Shown here: piece by piece, positions 58,601 to 64,000 of the stretch
How the letters are laid out: every line of letters begins with the position of its first letter
How positions within the stretch are numbered: the stretch's first letter is position 1
Assembly (NCBI RefSeq): GCF_001610955.1
Contig: NZ_CP014335.1
Span: forward strand, 2,489,001-2,553,000
Length of the DNA stretch: 64,000 nucleotides
From: Geobacillus thermoleovorans
GTDB lineage: Bacteria; Bacillota; Bacilli; Bacillales; Anoxybacillaceae
Direction: 5' to 3'
Position numbers and translations under genes: made by a program
The notes under the pieces: model-generated
What the model saw: only the letters and a program-made list of their open reading frames with translations
Database searches by the model: none
What the model was told of the DNA's origin: nothing

Positions 58601-59896
58601 TTATTTTTTTAAACGTTTTCGCACTTCAGATATAAAGTAAAGCGATCCCGTAATGAGCATCAACTCATCGCTCCCCATTTGGTTTTTCTTTTCACTGATC
58701 CAGCCGACCCAATCACCTGTCACCGCTTTCTGCGGATGGGACGAAAGGTCCGCCAACTGTTCCGCCGCTGCCGCGCGCGGAAAATCAAACGTGGTAAACG
58801 TGATCGTATCCGCGAGCTCATCAAGCCGTTGAATCATCCGCTCAAGCGGCTTGTCTGTCAGCGCAGCGAACAAGACATGGACGTGTTTGTCAGGATAATG
58901 GGCGCGCACCGTCTCCACGAGTGAGCGAATCCCGGCTTCGTTATGGGCGCCGTCGAGGATGATGAGCGGATTGCCGCTCACCCGCTCAAACCGGCCGGGC
59001 CAAGCGGCTGTGGCCAGCCCATCGGCGATATGCTCCGGATCGATCAAAAACGAATAGCCAAGGCGCAATAGTTCGGCCGCCATCACTGCCACCGCCGCGT
59101 TTTCGACTTGATGGGCGCCGGGCATTTGAATGCGCAAATCGCGATATTCGGCAAACGGCGTGACAAGCGAAAACTGCTCCCCTTCCACCGTCGCCTGCCG
59201 GTCGGAAACGGTGAAATCGACGCCGAGACGATATGTTTTCGCTTTCCGCTCCGCCGCCGTCTTGGCGATCACATCCCACGCCTCGGGCTCGTTGACCGCT
59301 GTCACAAGCGGAATCCCTGATTTAATGATCCCCGCTTTTTCCGCGGCGATCTGATCGAGCGTATCGCCTAAGATGTTCATATGATCGTAGCTGACGTTCG
59401 TAATGACGGAAAGGAGCGGATAAATGATGTTGGTTGAGTCCAAGCGGCCGCCGAGCCCGACTTCAATGAGCACGATGTCTTGGATGTTTTGTTTGCCGAA
59501 ATAATACAACATCATCGCCGTGATCACTTCAAACTCGGTCGGTCCGCCAAGTTCCGTCTGTTCCAATTCGTCCGCAAGCGGTTTGATCGTTTGCACGAGC
59601 TCTACGATCTCTTCATCGCGAATCGGTTGGCCGTTTATGCTGATTCGTTCGTTAAACTGCTCGACATACGGCGAGGTGAACGTGCCGACCGAATAGCCCG
59701 CCGCCTGCAAAATGGAGCGCAAATAGGCGACCGTTGACCCTTTGCCGTTCGTTCCCCCGATATGGACGGCGCGGACGCGGCGTTCCGGGTGGCCAAGTTT
59801 TTCCATCATCCATTCCATCCGTTTCAATCCCGGTTTTATGCCAAGCCGCAGCCGCCCGTGAATCCAAGCGACCGCTTCTTCATACGTTCGAACCAT
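58601..59896 (-). CDS. folC: Folylpolyglutamate synthase/dihydrofolate synthase
   Basis: Adds glutamate to dihydropteroate and to folates. The 431-residue protein has the P-loop HIGGTNGKGST near residues 45-55, the omega-loop region GTFTSPYVEQFNERI, LIEVGLGGRLDSTN and the C-terminal ligase motif LDGAHNEAG. ATG 59896 lies nine bases after AAGGAGG; the upstream frame into the valS gap is not supported. Follows valS as in B. subtilis. Confidence 0.95.
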   Translation of the reverse strand: MVRTYEEAVAWIHGRLRLGIKPGLKRMEWMMEKLGHPERRVRAVHIGGTNGKGSTVAYLRSILQAAGYSVGTFTSPYVEQFNERISINGQPIRDEEIVELVQTIKPLADELEQTELGGPTEFEVITAMMLYYFGKQNIQDIVLIEVGLGGRLDSTNIIYPLLSVITNVSYDHMNILGDTLDQIAAEKAGIIKSGIPLVTAVNEPEAWDVIAKTAAERKAKTYRLGVDFTVSDRQATVEGEQFSLVTPFAEYRDLRIQMPGAHQVENAAVAVMAAELLRLGYSFLIDPEHIADGLATAAWPGRFERVSGNPLIILDGAHNEAGIRSLVETVRAHYPDKHVHVLFAALTDKPLERMIQRLDELADTITFTTFDFPRAAAAEQLADLSSHPQKAVTGDWVGWISEKKNQMGSDELMLITGSLYFISEVRKRLKK

Positions 59897-60052
59897 GTCC
59901 ATCATCCTCCTTTTTCCATTGGTGTCTTGCCGCCCCCTGCCGGCTTCATGCGGCAGATGCGCCACACATCGAGAAGCCTGGTGAAAGCGAGTATATGTTG
60001 ACAACAAACCTCTTCTCAGAATATGCCAACCTTCCATCATGATCCATCGAAA

Positions 60053-60084
60053 AAGACGAATCCACAGGAAAGCGGATTCGTCTT
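60053..60084 (-). terminator. Terminator of valS
   Basis: AAGACGAATCC and GGATTCGTCTT form a perfect 11-bp stem with a 10-base loop, followed on the minus strand by TTTT. It lies between valS and folC, so folC must have its own start of transcription or rely on read-through. Confidence 0.85.
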
Positions 60085-60112
60085 CATCATAATCAACAGC
60101 TAGATCGTTTGT

Positions 60113-62755
60113 CTACCGTTTGAGCTCGGCGAGGCGCGCCTTGACGGCTTCGCGTTTTTCCATGTAATCTTGCCGCTTGCGCCGCTCTTCTTCGACGACA
60201 TGAGCCGGCGCTTTCGCCAAAAATCCTTCGTTCGCCAGTTTCTTTTCGACGCGCTCGACTTCTTTGTTCCATTTGTCAAGCTCTTTTTCAAGCCGCTTAA
60301 TTTCCTCCTCAATATTGATCAATCCTTCAAGCGGCATGATGAGCTCGGCGCCGGTGACGACCGCCGTCATCGCTTTGTCCGGCGCGGGAACGTTTGTATT
60401 GATCAAGAGCTCGCTCGGGTTGCAGAACCGCTCAAGATAGGCGCGGTTTTTCATGAGCGCCGCCCACACTTGTTCATCTTTCACCTTAATATAGAGCGCA
60501 ATCGGCTTGCTCGGCGGCGTGTTCACTTCGGCGCGGACGTTGCGGACGGCGCGGATGATGTCAACCAACAGCCGCATTTCTTCCGCGGCTTCTTCGTTCG
60601 ACAGCTCAGGGCGCACTTGCGGCCACGGAGCGACGGTGATCGATTCGCCTTCATGCGGCAAGTTTTGCCAAATTTCCTCGGTAATGAACGGCATGAACGG
60701 GTGAAGCAGGCGCATCGTGTTGTCGAGCACATACGCCAACACCGAACGTGTCGTCTTTTTCGCCGCCTCGTCATCACCGTACAGCGGCAGCTTTGCCATT
60801 TCGATATACCAGTCGCACAAGTCGTCCCAAATAAAGTTGTACAGCGTACGCCCCGCTTCGCCGAATTCGTATTTCTCAGCGAGCTTCGTCACCGTATCGA
60901 TCGTTTCGTTGAGACGCGTTAAAATCCAATGGTCGGCGACCGTTTTTTCGCCGCTCAAATCAAGCTCCTCGTACGTCATGCCGCCCATGTTCATCAAGGC
61001 AAAGCGCGAGGCGTTCCAAATTTTGTTGGCAAAATTCCACGTCGCTTCGACTTTTTCGGTGCTGAAGCGCAAGTCTTGCCCCGGCGAGCTGCCGGTCGCC
61101 AAGAAATAGCGGAGCGCATCGGCGCCGTACTGGTCGATCACATCCATCGGATCGACGCCGTTGCCGAGCGATTTGCTCATTTTCCGCCCTTGGGCGTCGC
61201 GGACGAGGCCGTGGATGAGCACGTCTTTGAACGGACGCTTTCCGGTGAATTCAAGCCCTTGGAAAATCATGCGCGACACCCAGAAGAAAATGATGTCATA
61301 GCCGGTGACAAGCACATCAGTCGGGTAGTAGCGCTTGTAATCCGGCGAGTCGGTATCCGGCCAGCCCATTGTCGAGAACGGCCAGAGCGCCGAGCTGAAC
61401 CATGTGTCGAGCACATCTGGGTCTTGCTCCCAGTTTTCGATGTCTTTCGGCGGCTCATGGTCAACGTAAATTTCGCCCGTTTCTTTATGGTACCATGCCG
61501 GGATGCGATGCCCCCACCAAAGCTGGCGCGAAATGCACCAGTCGCGGATGTTTTCAAGCCAATGCAAATACGTTTTTTCAAACCGGTCCGGCACGAACTG
61601 CACTTTTTCGTCCGTTTGCTGCAGCTTGATGGCGGCTTCGGCGAGCGGCTTCATTTTCACAAACCATTGCGTCGACAAATACGGCTCAACGACCGCGCCG
61701 CTCCGTTCGCTATGACCGACTGAGTGCACGTGCTCCTCGATTTTAAAGAGGACGCCTTGTTCTTGCAAATCGCGGACGATTTGCTTCCGGCATTCAAACC
61801 GGTCAAGCCCCTGGTATTGCATGGCGTTTTCATTCATCGTGCCGTCTTCGTTCATGACAAGAATGCGCGGCAAATTGTGGCGGTTGCCGATTTCAAAATC
61901 GTTCGGGTCGTGCGCCGGCGTAATTTTGACCGCTCCGGAGCCGAACTCCATATCGACATATTCGTCGGCAATGATCGGTATTTCGCGGCCAACGATCGGC
62001 AGTTTCACCATTTTGCCGATCAAGTGCTTGTACCGCTCGTCATCGGGGTGCACAGCGACGGCCGTATCGCCGAGCATCGTTTCCGGACGGGTCGTCGCCA
62101 CTTCAATGCAGCCGGAGCCGTCGGCGAGCGGATAGCGCAAATGGTAGAGCGCGCCTTTCACTTCTTTATAAACAACCTCAATGTCCGACAAAGCGGTTTT
62201 CGTCACCGGGTCCCAGTTGATGATGTACTCGCCGCGGTAAATAAGCCCTTTCCGGTAGAGCGAGACGAACACTTCGCGCACCGCTTTTGAGAGCCCTTCA
62301 TCGAGCGTGAACCGCTCGCGCGTGTAATCGAGGCCAAGCCCTAACTTCGCCCATTGGCTGCGAATATGGCCGGCGTATTCTTCCTTCCACTTCCACGTTT
62401 CTTCTAAAAATTTTTCCCGGCCTAAATCATAGCGCGACAGCCCTTGCTGGCGCAGCTTCTCTTCCACTTTCGCCTGGGTGGCGATGCCGGCGTGATCCAT
62501 TCCCGGAAGCCACAAAACGTCATACCCTTGCATCCGTTTCATGCGCGTAATGATGTCTTGCAGCGTCGTATCCCACGCGTGCCCCAGATGCAGTTTGCCG
62601 GTGACGTTGGGCGGTGGAATGACGATCGTAAACGGTCGTTTGTTCGGATCACCGGTCGCTTCAAAAAATTTTCCTTTCAGCCACCATTCGTAGCGCCCCG
62701 CTTCGACCGCGCGGTGGTCGTATTTGGGCGGCATCGACACTTCGTGCTGTGCCAT
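60113..62755 (-). CDS. valS: Valyl-tRNA synthetase
   Basis: Charges tRNA-Val. The 880-residue class I synthetase has the HIGH-type motif KLHLGHAWD (56-59), the editing domain ([18 protein letters not shown]), a WGHRIPAWY block, the KMSKS motif in [13 protein letters not shown] near residue 525, an anticodon-binding domain and the C-terminal coiled-coil arm (about 815-880). Controlled by a T-box leader directly upstream. Confidence 0.97.
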   Translation of the reverse strand: MAQHEVSMPPKYDHRAVEAGRYEWWLKGKFFEATGDPNKRPFTIVIPPPNVTGKLHLGHAWDTTLQDIITRMKRMQGYDVLWLPGMDHAGIATQAKVEEKLRQQGLSRYDLGREKFLEETWKWKEEYAGHIRSQWAKLGLGLDYTRERFTLDEGLSKAVREVFVSLYRKGLIYRGEYIINWDPVTKTALSDIEVVYKEVKGALYHLRYPLADGSGCIEVATTRPETMLGDTAVAVHPDDERYKHLIGKMVKLPIVGREIPIIADEYVDMEFGSGAVKITPAHDPNDFEIGNRHNLPRILVMNEDGTMNENAMQYQGLDRFECRKQIVRDLQEQGVLFKIEEHVHSVGHSERSGAVVEPYLSTQWFVKMKPLAEAAIKLQQTDEKVQFVPDRFEKTYLHWLENIRDWCISRQLWWGHRIPAWYHKETGEIYVDHEPPKDIENWEQDPDVLDTWFSSALWPFSTMGWPDTDSPDYKRYYPTDVLVTGYDIIFFWVSRMIFQGLEFTGKRPFKDVLIHGLVRDAQGRKMSKSLGNGVDPMDVIDQYGADALRYFLATGSSPGQDLRFSTEKVEATWNFANKIWNASRFALMNMGGMTYEELDLSGEKTVADHWILTRLNETIDTVTKLAEKYEFGEAGRTLYNFIWDDLCDWYIEMAKLPLYGDDEAAKKTTRSVLAYVLDNTMRLLHPFMPFITEEIWQNLPHEGESITVAPWPQVRPELSNEEAAEEMRLLVDIIRAVRNVRAEVNTPPSKPIALYIKVKDEQVWAALMKNRAYLERFCNPSELLINTNVPAPDKAMTAVVTGAELIMPLEGLINIEEEIKRLEKELDKWNKEVERVEKKLANEGFLAKAPAHVVEEERRKRQDYMEKREAVKARLAELKR

Positions 62756-62835
62756 GTTTCATTTCCCTCCTTCAACATGATGGACAATGCGGCCGACGGC
62801 GGCTTCCCACTGAGCAATGCCGCGCAGCCGGCAAG

Positions 62836-63103
62836 CAAAAAAGCCCCTTTCATCCCAAAAGGACGAAAGGAGCTGCTTTCGCGGTACCACCTTTTTTCTT
62901 AAGCCCAAAGGCTTAAGCGCTTCATTGGCATAACGGCATGATGCCGGCTTCCTCTACTCGGCAGCAGCGCCTTTCAAAGAAGCAGCTCAAGGGCGACCTT
63001 CCAGCAGCCGTCATCCTAGGAAATCTCGCAGCTTCTGATTTCCCTCTCTGCAGGCGCGGACCGCTGTACTCTTCCCCGTCTTCGCTTTTGTCATCATTGT
63101 TCG
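62836..63103 (-). promoter_or_regulatory. T-box riboswitch leader of valS
   Basis: Read on the minus strand: an AGUA-type box (GAAGAGTAC near 63071), AG-box-like AGAGAGG near 63045, a candidate specifier codon GTC (valine) at 62997-62995, the T-box AGGTGGTACCGCG at 62893-62881, and a 14-bp terminator (arms 62861-62874 and 62842-62856) followed by six T. Uncharged tRNA-Val would stabilise the antiterminator and allow valS to be read. The specifier choice is inferred from position and codon. Confidence 0.9.
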
Positions 63104-63106
63104 ATT

Positions 63107-63138
63107 ATTATACTACCATTGTCCATCATCTTTGCCAA
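63107..63138 (-). promoter_or_regulatory. Promoter of the valS T-box transcript
   Basis: On the minus strand TTGGCA (63138-63133), 17 bases, TAGTAT (63115-63110), overlapping a perfect TATAAT (63112-63107). Transcription would start just before the T-box leader. Confidence 0.6.
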
Positions 63139-63175
63139 GTTTTTATTTATTTATTCCATCCGTGTGCATTTGGTG

Positions 63176-63202
63176 ACAAACCACCGCACGTTTCATATTG
63201 TA
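63176..63202 (+). promoter_or_regulatory. Possible sigma-K-like promoter of the small membrane protein
   Basis: AC at 63176-63177, 16 bases, then CATATTGTA (63194-63202), which fits the sigma-K pattern AC-N16-CATANNNTA. It is about 28 bases before the start codon. The pattern is short and could occur by chance. Confidence 0.35.
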
Positions 63203-63230
63203 TAGTAAACCGGAGAAGGAGGGAATGTCG

Positions 63231-63419
63231 ATGCGGCGATTCAACCCGTATTCGTGGCCGCCGTGGCTTCGGCAAGTGCGCGCCGTCTGCGCCCAAGTGA
63301 TCATCCCGCTCACCATTTTTCAAGCGATCCGCACTATTTTTCTGCCAACGACGTTTGATGTCATTTTATTGGCCATCTTCGTTTTCATTGCCGTGGCGCT
63401 CCATCTGGAATGGATTTAG
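63231..63419 (+). CDS. Small membrane protein of unknown function
   Basis: A 62-residue protein, MRRFNPYSWPPWLRQVR, then two hydrophobic segments (VIIPLTIFQAIRTIFL and VILLAIFVFIAVALHL). I do not recognise the family. AAGGAGG seven bases before the ATG at 63231 supports translation; the ATG at 63225 is too close. It stands alone on the plus strand between valS and ysxE, with a possible sporulation promoter. Confidence 0.65.
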   Translation: MRRFNPYSWPPWLRQVRAVCAQVIIPLTIFQAIRTIFLPTTFDVILLAIFVFIAVALHLEWI

Positions 63420-63457
63420 TGGGACGCCATTTTGTTTGGGCTGGATTCAAAATCGAT

Positions 63458-64000
63458 TTAACCATTGCTGCTTTCATCCGCCGGCGGTTCGTTGTCCACC
63501 GCTTCTTCCTGCTGCCGCGCGGCGTCGCGTTGGACAAGGTGCATAACGAGCGCCTCCATATTTTTGAACGCCAAATAACGACGCTGCAACGCGGCCACAT
63601 ATTCCCGTTCGTTCCGCTCGTTCCGCGAAGCGGCCTCATACCGCTCCAAACAGCGGACAAACCCACGCGGCTCCGCCAAATGGCTGTATAAAAACGCCCG
63701 CTCCCCGTCGGACAGCGGCAGCTCCTTCTCGTACTCCCCCATCCCTTCAAGCCACTCGCGCCCAAGCGGCGGCATTGTCTGTACGTGAAAACGGAGCGCG
63801 GCGATCACATCAAAGAGCGGCGAATTCCAATGCGCCCGCTCCCAACTGATCCAATACGGCGGGATATAGTGGGAGAGGCGCGCTTTGCCGTGCACCCAGG
63901 CGATGCGCCATTGCTTCGTCTCTTTGAGCGTCTCTTCCCACACATCGAGCCGTTCTTCAGCGAACGAGTACGCGCGCATCACCTCATGAAAATAGGTGCA
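63458..64000 (-). CDS. ysxE: YsxE-like CotS-family spore coat protein (5' part cut by window edge)
   Basis: The frame stays open to the right edge, so this is the C-terminal 180 residues of a longer protein. It looks like the C-terminal lobe of a CotS/YsxE kinase-fold protein: FHEVMRAYSFAEERLDVW, then WVHGKARLSHY in the position of the catalytic loop, where the usual HGD---N is degenerate, suggesting a pseudokinase. In B. subtilis ysxE lies next to valS and its product is a coat protein made in the mother cell. Confidence 0.85.
   Translation of the reverse strand, partial: CTYFHEVMRAYSFAEERLDVWEETLKETKQWRIAWVHGKARLSHYIPPYWISWERAHWNSPLFDVIAALRFHVQTMPPLGREWLEGMGEYEKELPLSDGERAFLYSHLAEPRGFVRCLERYEAASRNERNEREYVAALQRRYLAFKNMEALVMHLVQRDAARQQEEAVDNEPPADESSNG

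Overview
The window is chromosomal DNA from a thermophilic, endospore-forming Bacillaceae, most likely Geobacillus or a very close relative. The reasons are the GC-rich codon use, the many GTG/TTG starts backed by strong ribosome binding sites, the sporulation genes (spoVB, bofC, coxA, safA, spo0B, spoIVFA/FB, spoIIB, ysxE), and a gene order that follows the Bacillus subtilis dtd-relA-apt-recJ ... valS-ysxE segment almost gene for gene. No rRNA, tRNA, CRISPR, phage or insertion sequence was seen.

Layout. 1-11.7 kb: dtd (cut by the edge), relA, apt, recJ, a cation-efflux gene, secDF and comN on the minus strand, with spoVB-yrzE on the plus strand. 11.5-16.4 kb: yajC, tgt, queA, a DUF2905 gene, ruvB, ruvA (queuosine, secretion, Holliday-junction repair) and bofC. 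16.6-21.6 kb: yebC and a spore-coat block (coxA, nadE, a CotS-like kinase-fold gene, safA). 21.7-27.1 kb: NAD synthesis, nadB-nadC-nadA divergent from iscS-niaR, with a TGTCTTGACA palindrome between them. 27.2-31.9 kb: pheA, pheB, obg, spo0B, then rpmA-prp-rplU behind an L21-type leader. 32-39.6 kb: spoIVFB/FA, minD/minC, mreD/mreC/mreB, radC, maf. 40-41.1 kb: spoIIB.

41.2-58.5 kb is the accessory part. B. subtilis has only comC between spoIIB and folC. Here there is a complete type IV pilus locus: pilB, pilT, pilC, a major pilin, the prepilin peptidase, pilM, pilN, pilO and a further prepilin in one long minus-strand operon that begins with three unusual envelope proteins (a membrane protein with a long acidic linker, a PRC-barrel protein and a VanW-G5 protein). 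Divergent from it is a plus-strand set of three minor prepilins, and convergent with that set is a secreted VWA/BIG2 protein that could be the tip adhesin. A retraction ATPase and the PilM/N/O proteins separate this system from the usual Com pseudopilus of Bacilli. 58.6-64 kb: folC, valS under a T-box, a small membrane protein and the 3' part of ysxE.

Most interesting observations: the pilus locus and its unassigned parts, a major-pilin gene whose 3' half is much more AT-rich than its surroundings, and two copies of a roughly 190-210 bp non-coding repeat (31956-32166 and 39670-39858) that can fold into a branched RNA and that I cannot match to a named family. Candidate sigma-E promoters precede spoVB, safA and spoIVFA. 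All functional calls rest on reading motifs and gene order; no database search was run.
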